Below are positions 52,242 through 61,215 of a stretch of DNA of 64,000 nt, piece by piece. Under the pieces are notes generated by a model that was not told where the DNA came from, ran no database searches, and was given only the letters and a program-made list of their open reading frames with translations. Every line of letters begins with the position of its first letter. The stretch's first letter is position 1. Origin of the DNA: JAWLAT01 sp041395325 (GTDB taxonomy: Bacteria > Pseudomonadota > Gammaproteobacteria > Xanthomonadales > SZUA-5). Both the position numbers and the translations under genes were made by a program. Location: positions 5,985-69,984 of the forward strand of contig JAWLAT010000027.1 in assembly GCA_041395325.1 (NCBI GenBank), in the 5' to 3' direction.

Positions 52242-54761
52242 TCATTCGAAGCCATCCACCAGCAGCGCGTCCCCTGGCGATTCGATGGCACCCAGATCGC
52301 AGGGTCCGGCCGCATTGGCCACCTCCGGCAGATCGACCGGCCGCGGTCGACCGTATTGGTCCCGACCGGCCATGCAGGTCGTCAGCGCGGCCCGATCCAG
52401 TGCCGGTGACAACGCGCCGATGACTGCCGATGGCGCGTGCTGGTAGCTGATCTCGCCGACAGGACGCTGCAGCGGCAGCAGCAGCGGATCGCCCGTGAGC
52501 CCCTGACTGGCCAGCGTCGCGCAGCTGCCATCACTGTCCAGCAACGCATCGATCTCGGCCACGCCGGCCACCCCGGTGCCGCTGATCACGCAATCGAACA
52601 CCGCCGAGTTCGGTGCAGCAATGATGCTGTTGTTGAAATACAGCTCGCTGCCCAATGCCAGATCAATCAGCAGCCCGCCACTGCGCTGGTCGTAGAAGGT
52701 CAGCTCGCGCAGCACCAGCTGATCGGGCTGATCGGCCTGCAGGCCCAGTTCATTGCCACTGAAGGTGCTGTTGCGCAGAAAGGCACGGGTATCCGGCAGC
52801 AGCTGGATCACTGGGATCGGCGTGCCATCGACGCGCACGCCCAAGTGCGTACGGAAGCTGCTGTCCAGCACGCTGAAGGACCCACCGTTGCTGAAGATCG
52901 CCGCGCCAGCGTTGTCGGTCTGATTGGACTGGAAATCGCTGCGCTCGACCTGGGCGTAGCCGCCAATCACCGCCAGCGCGCCGCCGCCGGCGCCGGCAAA
53001 GTTGTCGAACAGTTCCATCCGATCCAGCAGGAGTTCGCCGCTGGCCAGGACAATGGCTCCGCCGACCTGCCCGACGGCGTCACCACCGCGCAAAGCCAGG
53101 TTGCGCAGGTACACGGTCTGGTCGGTCGTTTGCACCTGCAGCAATCGCTGCCCCACCATCTGACCACTGATCGTCGTGGCCGGCCGGCCGTTGTCCAGGT
53201 TGCCTTCGATCGCGAGCGCTTCAGTGATGCGCAGCGCGCCGCCGACCGGCCCGGTCACTGGCAGTGTGAGCGCCACCGGGATCGCCGACGGCGCGAAGCG
53301 GATGTAGTCCAGTCCCGGCAGTGCATTGGTCTCCATGATCGCCGCACGCAGCGTGCAGACCGGACCGATACCCGGCACGGGTACCGTTGCGCACTGACCA
53401 TCGCCAGGGAGATCATCGGTCAGATCGTCAGCGTAGTGGTTGACCACGAAGGGCAGCGGCGCGGCGGTCTCGATCGCGCCCACATCGCAGCGAGTGATGC
53501 CGTCCAGATCGGCATCCAGCGGTCGAGGACCGCCGCGCTGGTCGTTGTCGGTGCAGGCCAGATCGGGATCAGCAGGCGGATCATCGACCGGCGTACCGCG
53601 ATCCACGACGTTGGCCAGCGGCCCCAGTGGCGGACGCGAAAAGGTCAGGCGTGGTGGCGGATCGTCGGTCAATGGACCCAGATCGGCCAGCCCGTTGCGC
53701 ACACCCTCCAGATAGAACGCCAGACAGCCGCTCTGGTGGCGAACCTGGCTGTAGGCGATCTGCACGTCGGCGGCGGCCAGGTTGGTGCCGGTCGCCACAC
53801 AGGCCGTGCCATCGGACTCGAGCACGCTGCTGCCGATGCGCGTGCGTTGGTTGCCGTCCAGATCGCGCAGGTCCAGGGCGGTTTCGGCGAAGTTGGACAC
53901 GGTGACATTGCGCAGCACCAGCTCGCTGGTGCCGAACTGGACGATGCCGACGGCACCCTCCAGCCCGGCGATGGGCGGACGCACCAGGCTGCCGTCCACC
54001 GTGCTGTCCTCGATTCGCAGGCTGGCATTGCCGAGCACCGCCAGCGTGCTGGAGGGCATTGCCGAGGCCCGATTGTCGAGCAGCGTGCTGCGGCGGATGA
54101 TCACCTGACTGTTGGTCTCCACCGCCAGCCCGCCGGCTGCCGCCGTGCCGCCGTCGTTGCGCAGGAACAGGCTGTCTTCGACGATCAGGCTGGCCGAGCC
54201 GCCGGACAGCACCGCGCCGGCGCGCGCCGCGGCGCGGTTGTCGCGCAGCTGCACGTGCTCGATGCGCACCGCCGTGCCGCTGCCGCCGCCGATCCGCACG
54301 GAGCCGCCGGAATTGCTGCTGTTGCCGCCCTGCAGGCGCAGGCCACGCAAGGTCACCTGGCCACCGAGAATCTGGAAGTGCCGGTCGGCGATGGCCGAGG
54401 CGTCGATCAGTGGCAACAGGGCTGGATTGCCCGGTGGCGCGCCTTCGAAGCCAGCGATGACCATGTCGGTCCCGATGTTCAGGTCACCGTTCTCGGTCCC
54501 GCCGCTGCCAGCCAGACTCAGATTGATGCTCATGCCGGCCGGGATCAGGATCGTATCGGCCTGACCATTCGCCTCAGCCTCCATGATCGCCGCCCGCAGC
54601 GTGCAGGGATTGCCTGGCGCCGCCGGGCCGACATCGCAGACCCCATCGCCCGGCAGGTCATCGACCAGATCCAGATTCGAATCGACGGTAAAACTGGCGG
54701 CCCCAGCCTGGGCCGACCACAGGACCAGCAGGCCCAGGCCACTCGACAATCGCATGTTCAT
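52242..54761 (-). CDS. CSLREA-type secreted repeat protein with DGFE tail
   Basis: An 839-residue exported protein with a signal peptide (LGLLVLWSAQAGA). Two CSLREA modules are present: FTVDSNLDLVDDLPGDGVCDVG...CTLRAAIMEAEANGQADTILI and FVVNHYADDLTDDLPGDGQC...CTLRAAIMETNALPGLDYIRF. Each heads a beta-helix region rich in Asn/Ser (for example LIVEDSLFLRNDGG). The two halves look like an internal duplication. It ends DLGAIESPGDALLVDGFE. It is downstream of the second ECF/kinase pair on the same strand, with 128 bp to the kinase gene. Confidence 0.85.
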   Translation of the reverse strand: MNMRLSSGLGLLVLWSAQAGAASFTVDSNLDLVDDLPGDGVCDVGPAAPGNPCTLRAAIMEAEANGQADTILIPAGMSINLSLAGSGGTENGDLNIGTDMVIAGFEGAPPGNPALLPLIDASAIADRHFQILGGQVTLRGLRLQGGNSSNSGGSVRIGGGSGTAVRIEHVQLRDNRAAARAGAVLSGGSASLIVEDSLFLRNDGGTAAAGGLAVETNSQVIIRRSTLLDNRASAMPSSTLAVLGNASLRIEDSTVDGSLVRPPIAGLEGAVGIVQFGTSELVLRNVTVSNFAETALDLRDLDGNQRTRIGSSVLESDGTACVATGTNLAAADVQIAYSQVRHQSGCLAFYLEGVRNGLADLGPLTDDPPPRLTFSRPPLGPLANVVDRGTPVDDPPADPDLACTDNDQRGGPRPLDADLDGITRCDVGAIETAAPLPFVVNHYADDLTDDLPGDGQCATVPVPGIGPVCTLRAAIMETNALPGLDYIRFAPSAIPVALTLPVTGPVGGALRITEALAIEGNLDNGRPATTISGQMVGQRLLQVQTTDQTVYLRNLALRGGDAVGQVGGAIVLASGELLLDRMELFDNFAGAGGGALAVIGGYAQVERSDFQSNQTDNAGAAIFSNGGSFSVLDSSFRTHLGVRVDGTPIPVIQLLPDTRAFLRNSTFSGNELGLQADQPDQLVLRELTFYDQRSGGLLIDLALGSELYFNNSIIAAPNSAVFDCVISGTGVAGVAEIDALLDSDGSCATLASQGLTGDPLLLPLQRPVGEISYQHAPSAVIGALSPALDRAALTTCMAGRDQYGRPRPVDLPEVANAAGPCDLGAIESPGDALLVDGFE

Positions 54762-54888
54762 GAAAACGTACCGGTTCGGCTGCCGCGAGCCGCATGAACC
54801 GTCTATACGTAGCGCGATCAGCGACCCGCCAGCGAAACCGCCACGAACTTGATGAGGGCTCCTGCCCTCCGATTGACGCTGGTTGGAC

Positions 54889-57375
54889 TCAGGGTGCCCA
54901 GAGCTCAGGCTCACCCGGCCGGCGCAACTGGTCACAAGGCAGGGCACCACCACCAGAGGGACGTCCGCACAGGCCGGCCAGTGCCCGCTGCAACCTCAGG
55001 CTGTCCAGGCCAACGGCCGTGGCGTCGGGCGGGGCCAAGACACATTGACCGCCCGCCATTCGCAGTACCTGGCAGGCGTTGGCCCGCCAGCGAGTCGCAC
55101 CCTCACTCGTGGCCGGCAGTTGTCGCCGAATCTGCTCGGCCACGCCGGCCAGCCGCCGTGCCTGCTCGACGTGGTCCTGGGCCATGGCCACCAGAGCCAG
55201 ACCCAGCAGCGGTTCGGCTGCCCTCGGGTGATCGCCCTGGCGCAGACTCTGCAGGCGCTCAAGCGCTTGCTGGAACAACCGCTGCGCCAGCTCGACATCA
55301 CCCAGCGCCAGTGCCACATAGCCCCGGTCGGTGCGCGCATAGGCCAGCAGATGGCTGCCACGTCCGAGGTAGTGCGCGTAGTCGGCCAACGCCAGATCCA
55401 GCAATTCGGCCGCCTGCTGCAGCTGGCCACTCGTCAACGCGTGCAAGGCGGACCACTGGCGCGACCACAGCAGGCCCTGCCAGTGCTTGCCCAGCAGTTG
55501 CTCGTGTTGCCGCGAAGCCCTGTTCAAGGCCAGCCGCGCCGCGTCGAGGTGCCCCTGATGCAGGCGCAGAATCGCGAGGTGATAGGCCAGTTCGATCTGC
55601 TGCGCAGTATCGGGCTGGCCAGAGCGACCTTCGATGGCCGGCAGCAATATGGCCTCAGCGGCGGCGAACTCGCCCAGATCGCGCTGCACCATGCTGACGA
55701 CCCGCGCGGCCCAGATCGGATGCAGGCCGCTGCGCTGGACCTGAACGGCCAACCCCAGCGCGGCAACGTAGTCACCGCGGCTGTGCAGCAGATCGGCCAG
55801 TTGCAGGCGGGCAGAGGCGATGTCTGCTGGCGCCCGCCCAGCCTCCAGGCGGGTTTCGATCAGCTCCCGCAGCAGGGCCTCGGACTGCGCGTAGTCGCCG
55901 CTCCAGATGCCGACATTGGCCAGCCCGTCGAGCGCCACATCGATCTGGGCACGCAGCGCCTGCTGCCGTGCCAGATCCAGCGCCTGCTGGTAGCGCTGGC
56001 GCGACAGCAGCAGTTCATGGCGGGTGCGATGGATGCGCCCCAGGGTGTTGAGAATGGCGACCTTGGCCGCCGGCTGATCGGCCAGTTGATTCTCCAGCCC
56101 CGCCGCGGCTTCAACGAGCATGCCGCTCGACAGCAGCGCTTCGTCGTGCGACAGCCGTGGATTGGAGCGGTCCAGCAGGTCCTGCAAGAAGCCCAGGACG
56201 GCCGCATTGGTGGCGTGGCGTTCGGCCAGATTGCGGCTGTAGCGCCATTGCTGCTCGACCAGCAGGCCAGCCAGCAGCGTCAGCCCGGCCAGCGCGCTCA
56301 GCAGGGGCCAACGGCGACGCAGCAGGCAACGCAGGCGATAGCCGCGCTGCCCGGCCATGACCCGCACGGGCCGGTGGTCCAGCCAGGCACGCAGGTCCGC
56401 GGCCAGCGCCGCGCAGCTGGCATAGCGCTGCGCCGGCGATTCGGCCAGGGCACAGGCCTTGATCGCCTCCAGCTCGCGCCGTCGGCGACCGCCGGCCGGC
56501 AGACGATCCTCGATCAGGCCCTGCAGCAACAAACCCAGTTGATACAGATCGCTGGCTGGCGTTGGCGCATGGCCGCTGGCCTGTTCGGGACTGGCCCAGG
56601 CCGGCGTCAACGCCCGCCACCGCGCTTCCCCGCCGGCCCCTTCGCTGGCCTCACCGAGCAATCGCCCGATTCCGAAATCCAGCAGCTTCAGCTGGCCGGT
56701 GGTGGTGACCAGCACATTGGCCGGCTTGATGTCGCCATGCGCAATCCACTGGCGATGGGCGCTGCCGACTGCCTCGACCACCTCGATGCACAGTCGCAGG
56801 CGCTCGGGCAACGCCAGGGCCTGCTCGCGACAATGGACATGGACGGGCACGCCATCGATGAACTCCATCGCCAGCCAGGGCTGTCCGCTTTCGGTCACGC
56901 CACCATCGAGCAGCTGGGCGATGCGGGGATCGTCCAGCTGGGCCAGCATTTGCCGTTCCTGCCGCACCAGTTCCGCCGCCCGGTCGTGCACCAGCCCCGG
57001 CCACAGCAATTTCAGCGCCACCTGTCGCTCAAAGGCCCCGTCGGCCCGCTCGGCCAGGCAGACCTCGGCCATGCCGCCCTGACCGATGCTGCGCAGGACG
57101 CGCCAGGGCCCGATGCGCGTCCCCGGACTGACCGACTGCTGGCCGGCGAAGTAACCCAGCGCCGAGCGCAGTCGCTGATCCAGTCGCTGCTCGGCGTCGT
57201 CTCCCTGCAGCAATTGACGCAGCTGCGCCGCCAGCGCGGGTTGCCGCGCCGCCAGATCGTGCAGTTCACGCTGGCGCGCTGCGTGGTCCAGATCCAGCAG
57301 CGCGTCCAGCTGTTGATCAAGCTGCTGCCATTCCTGCCCGCTCAGACTGTGCAGACTGCGCGGGCGGACGCTCAT
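54889..57375 (-). CDS. Membrane-anchored Ser/Thr protein kinase with TPR region (second copy)
   Basis: An 828-residue protein. An N-terminal helical segment is followed by a kinase domain at residues about 90-340: glycine loop GQGGMAEV (98-105), Lys122 in VALKLL, HGDIKPAN (213-220; D215, K217, N220), DFG 233-235 and SPE at 262-264. Again HGD replaces HRD. One membrane helix (about 356-373) is followed by a long TPR-like region. The ATG overlaps the sigma-factor stop by 4 bp. The frame extends far upstream but overlaps the sigma gene, so the ATG at 57375 is the start. Confidence 0.9.
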   Translation of the reverse strand: MSVRPRSLHSLSGQEWQQLDQQLDALLDLDHAARQRELHDLAARQPALAAQLRQLLQGDDAEQRLDQRLRSALGYFAGQQSVSPGTRIGPWRVLRSIGQGGMAEVCLAERADGAFERQVALKLLWPGLVHDRAAELVRQERQMLAQLDDPRIAQLLDGGVTESGQPWLAMEFIDGVPVHVHCREQALALPERLRLCIEVVEAVGSAHRQWIAHGDIKPANVLVTTTGQLKLLDFGIGRLLGEASEGAGGEARWRALTPAWASPEQASGHAPTPASDLYQLGLLLQGLIEDRLPAGGRRRRELEAIKACALAESPAQRYASCAALAADLRAWLDHRPVRVMAGQRGYRLRCLLRRRWPLLSALAGLTLLAGLLVEQQWRYSRNLAERHATNAAVLGFLQDLLDRSNPRLSHDEALLSSGMLVEAAAGLENQLADQPAAKVAILNTLGRIHRTRHELLLSRQRYQQALDLARQQALRAQIDVALDGLANVGIWSGDYAQSEALLRELIETRLEAGRAPADIASARLQLADLLHSRGDYVAALGLAVQVQRSGLHPIWAARVVSMVQRDLGEFAAAEAILLPAIEGRSGQPDTAQQIELAYHLAILRLHQGHLDAARLALNRASRQHEQLLGKHWQGLLWSRQWSALHALTSGQLQQAAELLDLALADYAHYLGRGSHLLAYARTDRGYVALALGDVELAQRLFQQALERLQSLRQGDHPRAAEPLLGLALVAMAQDHVEQARRLAGVAEQIRRQLPATSEGATRWRANACQVLRMAGGQCVLAPPDATAVGLDSLRLQRALAGLCGRPSGGGALPCDQLRRPGEPELWAP

Positions 57376-57944
57376 GAGATGGACCTTTGCTCGTCCAGAC
57401 AGGCCATCACCCAGGCCCGGGCGCGCGCGACCTGGCGCTGCACCGAGCGCTCGGACAAATCCAGTCGACGACCGATCTCCACATCGCTCAGTCCACCGAA
57501 GTAGCGCATCTCGAAGACCTGCAGCAGTCGCTGGTCGTGCCGCGCCAGCAGATCCAGGCCCCGACCCAGCTCGAGCAGCGCCGAATCGATGTCCCCGCCA
57601 ACCCGCCGCAGTTCGTGATCGGCCAGCGCGGCCGGTTGTGCCGCGCGCTTGTCGGCCGAACGACGGCGATAGTGATCGACCAGGATCTGCCTCATCGCAT
57701 GCGCACACAGCGCGTAGAAGTCGGAGCGTTCCTGCACTGGCAGGCCGCCCTGGACCGCCAGCTTTTCGAAGGTCTCGTGGACCAGCACGGTAGTGCTGAG
57801 GGTCTGCCCGGGGTCCACCCGCGCCAACTGCCGATGCGCGATGCGCTTGAGGTCGCTGTAGACCAGTTGCATCAGCGACTGCCAGGCCTGTGGATCCGAG
57901 CGCTCAATGCCCCGCAGCAATTGACCAAATTCGGCATCGTTCAT
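57372..57944 (-). CDS. ECF-type RNA polymerase sigma factor (second kinase-linked copy)
   Basis: A 190-residue ECF sigma factor of the Sig-70_X6-like type: VYSDLKRIAHRQLARVDPGQTLSTTVLVHETFEKLA (region 2), DFYALCAHAMRQILVDHYRRRSADKR, then region 4 RLLQVFEMRYFGGLSDVEIGRRLDLSERSVQRQVARARAWV. It differs in type from the sigma at 7558-8142, so the two pairs are not recent duplicates. It overlaps the kinase gene and has no anti-sigma gene nearby. MNDAEFGQLL is the start; the frame continues upstream without support. Confidence 0.88.
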   Translation of the reverse strand: MNDAEFGQLLRGIERSDPQAWQSLMQLVYSDLKRIAHRQLARVDPGQTLSTTVLVHETFEKLAVQGGLPVQERSDFYALCAHAMRQILVDHYRRRSADKRAAQPAALADHELRRVGGDIDSALLELGRGLDLLARHDQRLLQVFEMRYFGGLSDVEIGRRLDLSERSVQRQVARARAWVMACLDEQRSIS

Positions 57945-58149
57945 GGGAGATCGCCTGGCCAGCGGCCATGCCGCCACTGCGCCATTGCGCTGCCCGAAGG
58001 TGGGTTCGGCGCGGCCACTGGCGGGTTCGACCGCAGTATAGCCAGCGCAGTTGGCGCTCCCCGTGCGCTCGGGCACAGGCGGGAGCGCCAACAGCGCAGC
58101 GGCGCCGTCAAATCGACCGAGTTCTGTTGCAGGCCCGCGGTCCGGCCGT

Positions 58150-59817
58150 TCAGCGTGGGGCATCGGTTTCGAATCCATCGACGTGCAGCGCCTCACCTAG
58201 CCATTCGAAGGCACCGCGATCCGGTGCGGCGTCGCGTGCGTGGCCCAGATAGTCACTGCTTGAGGAATGCAGCGGATGGCCGTGATCGACCATCGATACG
58301 GTCGCCGTGGCCGGCCGCAGGTCGTAGGCCGCGGGATCGGTGTAGCCGGGATCGAGCTGTTCGGACTGCCCATCCAGCCCCGTCAGCGTCTGCCATTGCG
58401 CCAGCGAGCCGACATCGTCGGCCCATTCGAAAGGCGCAGCCGAAGGAGCGAAGCATTGATTGTGGTCGCTGTCCAGATAGGCCAATGGGTCCGTGTCCAG
58501 CTCAAAGCAGTCGAACGCGGCGCCGCCCGCCGCGACCACGACATTGCTCGCCAGCAGATGCTCGTCACCCTCCCCGCCCAGACGAATGCCGGTGCCACCA
58601 CTGGCCGGGCCGAACCAGATCGAGTTGTTGCGAATCCGCACCGCGTCCAGCGGCAGATCATTGGACTGACGTTGCCGATTGGGCGCGGCGATTCCCACAC
58701 TGCGGAAGCTGCTGGCCGGCTGCTCCTGGATGATCAGGTTGTTCTCGATGGTGCACTGGCTGCAGGAGGCCACGCCGATGGCCTGGTTGCCGACATTGCG
58801 CACCACATTGCCGCGGATGACGATCTGGGTGAAGGCTTCCGGGTCGCTGCCATAGCCGGGGTCGACGGCGATGCCCCAGCAGCCACCGGCTACCTGGCCA
58901 ACGTCTTCCCAGACTTCGTTGCCTTCGATCAGCAGGTCGTCGTGAACGCCATGGACGACCAGCGAAACGGCGCGGCAGACCCCCTGAGCATCCAGTGCCG
59001 CCTGGTACAACCGGTTGCCGATCACCCGCATGCCGGAGACCGGCGAGCCGGCGGTGTCGCTGAGGTAGACGTTGTGATCGAAAGTCTCGTTGGTGCCATT
59101 GCCGACGAACAGCGAGTTGAGAATCATGCTGTCGTTGGAAGCGCCCAACCAGCCGGAAAAATGGTTGTTGGTGAGCTCGGAGTCCTCCAACACGATGCGC
59201 TCGTTGCGGCCGTCGCAATCCGGATCGGCGCTGCAGGCATTGGAGCCGGCCAGATAGACGCCGATGTAGAAGCCATCGATGCGCACATCGCTGATCACCA
59301 CGTCGTCGACATCGTTCTGCAGAAAGATGCCGTTGCCCAGCTGTGTCGTGCTTTGCAGCGCCAAACCCTCGATGCGATAACCGGCTTCCTGCTCGGCTGA
59401 GCCGCCATCGGCCAGGCTGAAGCCATCGTCGCCATCGAGCCGACGCAGCAGCGGCTTGGGCGCATCGGCCGCGCCGCCGGTCGGCAGGTAGGCGCCGATG
59501 CGACAGCGCTGCGCCGGCTGGCACTGGCCATTGACCCAGCGCTCGCCGGCACCGTTGATGTCCCAGGCCCCGCCCCGACAGAACAACACCGCGTCACCGG
59601 CGGCCAGCGAGGCGAAGGCCGCCCGACCGCGCTCGTAGCCGCGCCAGGGGGCCGCCGCCGATCCGACCGCCGCGTCGTCACCGGCCACGCAAGCTGGCGC
59701 GGCCCCACTGGCACAGTCACAAACGTGGAACTCAGCCGGCTCGGCTGTCGCCATGGTCATCCATCCGGCGCACAGCACCGCCCACCTCGGCCACGGCCTG
59801 ATCCTGGGCTCACGCAT
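58150..59817 (-). CDS. Secreted right-handed beta-helix protein with DGFE tail
   Basis: A 555-residue exported protein whose signal region (RWAVLCAGWMTMATAEP) precedes a Cys-bearing mature start (FHVCDCASGAAPACVAGDD). The central part has parallel beta-helix coils: DDVVISDVRIDGFYIGVYLAG, DSELTNNHFSGW, LLIEGNEVWEDV, IVIRGNVVRNVGNQAIGVASC and AVRIRNNSIWFG. Pectate-lyase-like, but no catalytic Asp/Lys set is identifiable. It ends GEALHVDGFETDAPR. It is upstream of the second ECF/kinase pair on the same strand. Confidence 0.82.
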   Translation of the reverse strand: MREPRIRPWPRWAVLCAGWMTMATAEPAEFHVCDCASGAAPACVAGDDAAVGSAAAPWRGYERGRAAFASLAAGDAVLFCRGGAWDINGAGERWVNGQCQPAQRCRIGAYLPTGGAADAPKPLLRRLDGDDGFSLADGGSAEQEAGYRIEGLALQSTTQLGNGIFLQNDVDDVVISDVRIDGFYIGVYLAGSNACSADPDCDGRNERIVLEDSELTNNHFSGWLGASNDSMILNSLFVGNGTNETFDHNVYLSDTAGSPVSGMRVIGNRLYQAALDAQGVCRAVSLVVHGVHDDLLIEGNEVWEDVGQVAGGCWGIAVDPGYGSDPEAFTQIVIRGNVVRNVGNQAIGVASCSQCTIENNLIIQEQPASSFRSVGIAAPNRQRQSNDLPLDAVRIRNNSIWFGPASGGTGIRLGGEGDEHLLASNVVVAAGGAAFDCFELDTDPLAYLDSDHNQCFAPSAAPFEWADDVGSLAQWQTLTGLDGQSEQLDPGYTDPAAYDLRPATATVSMVDHGHPLHSSSSDYLGHARDAAPDRGAFEWLGEALHVDGFETDAPR

Positions 59818-59947
59818 CGCTTCGATCCTGTTGGTGTTCAACACAGGGAATACGCGGCGACGTGCGCGACCCGCCACATTGCCACGCGCGATATCGCCAG
59901 CCAGATCGACCACTGCTCATGGCACCATCGGCGGCTCTCAGTGATCG

Positions 59948-60946
59948 ATGGCAACTGCGATGAAATTGCTCGTCAGTGGCAGTAGCGGCCATCTGGGCGA
60001 GGCACTGGTCCGTCGCTTGCGGGCCGACGGCCATGCAGTGCTCGGCGTGGACATCCTGCCCGGCGACAGCACCGACGTAGTGGCCTCGATCACGGATCGT
60101 GAGCGCATGCGCGACTGCCTGCGGGGCGTCGACGCGGTGCTGCACACCGCCACCCTGCACAAGCCGCACGTGGCCACACACTCACCCCAGGCCTTCATCG
60201 ACATCAACATCAGCGGCACCCTGACGCTGCTGGAGGGTGCCGTCGAGGCTGGCGTGGGCGCCTTCGTCTTCACCAGCACCACCAGCACCTTCGGCGATGC
60301 GCTGGTGCCTCCGCCCGACCAGCCAGCTGCGTGGATCACCGAATCGGTCGGTTTGCAGCCGAAGAACATCTACGGTGTCACCAAGGCGGCCGCCGAGGAT
60401 CTGTGCCAGCTGTTCCAGCGCAATGCCGGACTGCCCTGCCTGATCCTGCGGACCTCGCGCTTCTTTCCCGAAGCCGACGATAATCCCGACCGCCGGCAAG
60501 CCTTCGATGATCTGAATCTCAAGACCATCGAACTGCTGTATCGCCGGGTGGACCTGCACGATGTGGTCAGCGCCCATCAGGCGGCGCTGGCGAACGCTCG
60601 GCGCATCGGTTTCGGTAAATACATCATCAGCGCGACGACGCCCTTTCGCCCCCAGGACCTGCCCTTGCTGCGCGGCCAGGCCGATGTCGTCCTGCGTGGT
60701 CTGTTGCCAGAGTACGAACCCGTTTTCCGCCAGCGCGGCTGGCGCATGCTGCCGGACATCGAGCGCGTCTACGTCAATGAACGGGCTCGCACGGAACTGG
60801 GCTGGCGGCCCGAATATGACTTCGCCCGCGCCATCGATGATCTGGCTCAGGGTCGTGACCCACGCAGCCCGCTGGCGCGCAGCATCCCCAGCAAGGGTTA
60901 CCACCCCGGCCGCTTCGAGGACGGACTGTATCCGGTCCAGCCGTGA
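59948..60946 (+). CDS. NAD-dependent epimerase/dehydratase family protein
   Basis: A 332-residue extended-SDR protein: Rossmann glycine motif GSSGHLGEAL near residue 11, DAVLHTATLHKPHV, active site IYGVTKAAAEDL (Tyr and Lys) with upstream TSTTSTFGDAL (Ser/Thr), LRTSRFFPE, and DLHDVVSAHQAAL. It most resembles UDP-sugar epimerases/dehydratases; the substrate is not determinable. It is divergent from the beta-helix gene (130-bp spacer). A second ATG 12 bases downstream is an equally possible start. Confidence 0.85.
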   Translation: MATAMKLLVSGSSGHLGEALVRRLRADGHAVLGVDILPGDSTDVVASITDRERMRDCLRGVDAVLHTATLHKPHVATHSPQAFIDINISGTLTLLEGAVEAGVGAFVFTSTTSTFGDALVPPPDQPAAWITESVGLQPKNIYGVTKAAAEDLCQLFQRNAGLPCLILRTSRFFPEADDNPDRRQAFDDLNLKTIELLYRRVDLHDVVSAHQAALANARRIGFGKYIISATTPFRPQDLPLLRGQADVVLRGLLPEYEPVFRQRGWRMLPDIERVYVNERARTELGWRPEYDFARAIDDLAQGRDPRSPLARSIPSKGYHPGRFEDGLYPVQP

Positions 60947-61215
60947 ACCCGCTCGCACCGAGGTATTGGCCTGGCGGTGACTCAAGGGCCGCACGCCGAT
61001 CTGCACCTGGCGCAACACTCGCTGGGCCAACCGGCTCGCCGTTGCCTGGTGCGCCAGACACGACCAAGCTTCGGACGGTCAGAGGATCGCGCCGTGGAGA
61101 GGACGGATGAACCAGCAGCGCATTCTCGCGGGCCTCGCGCCCCGATGTTTCGTCTGGCGGCCGTGCGCTGAGTGAAGCGGCGGGCAGGCCTCCAGTCGCT
61201 CAACCGCTGCCCTGC

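Noticed and set aside
52437..57504. Long plus-strand frames of 786 and 873 codons
   Set aside because: Antisense to the CSLREA protein and the kinase; the sequences are low-complexity Gln/Arg/Ala with no domain or start signal.
60977..61171. 64-codon plus-strand frame between the epimerase and the regulator
   Set aside because: No ribosome site, no family, Arg-rich composition typical of random frames in GC-rich DNA.
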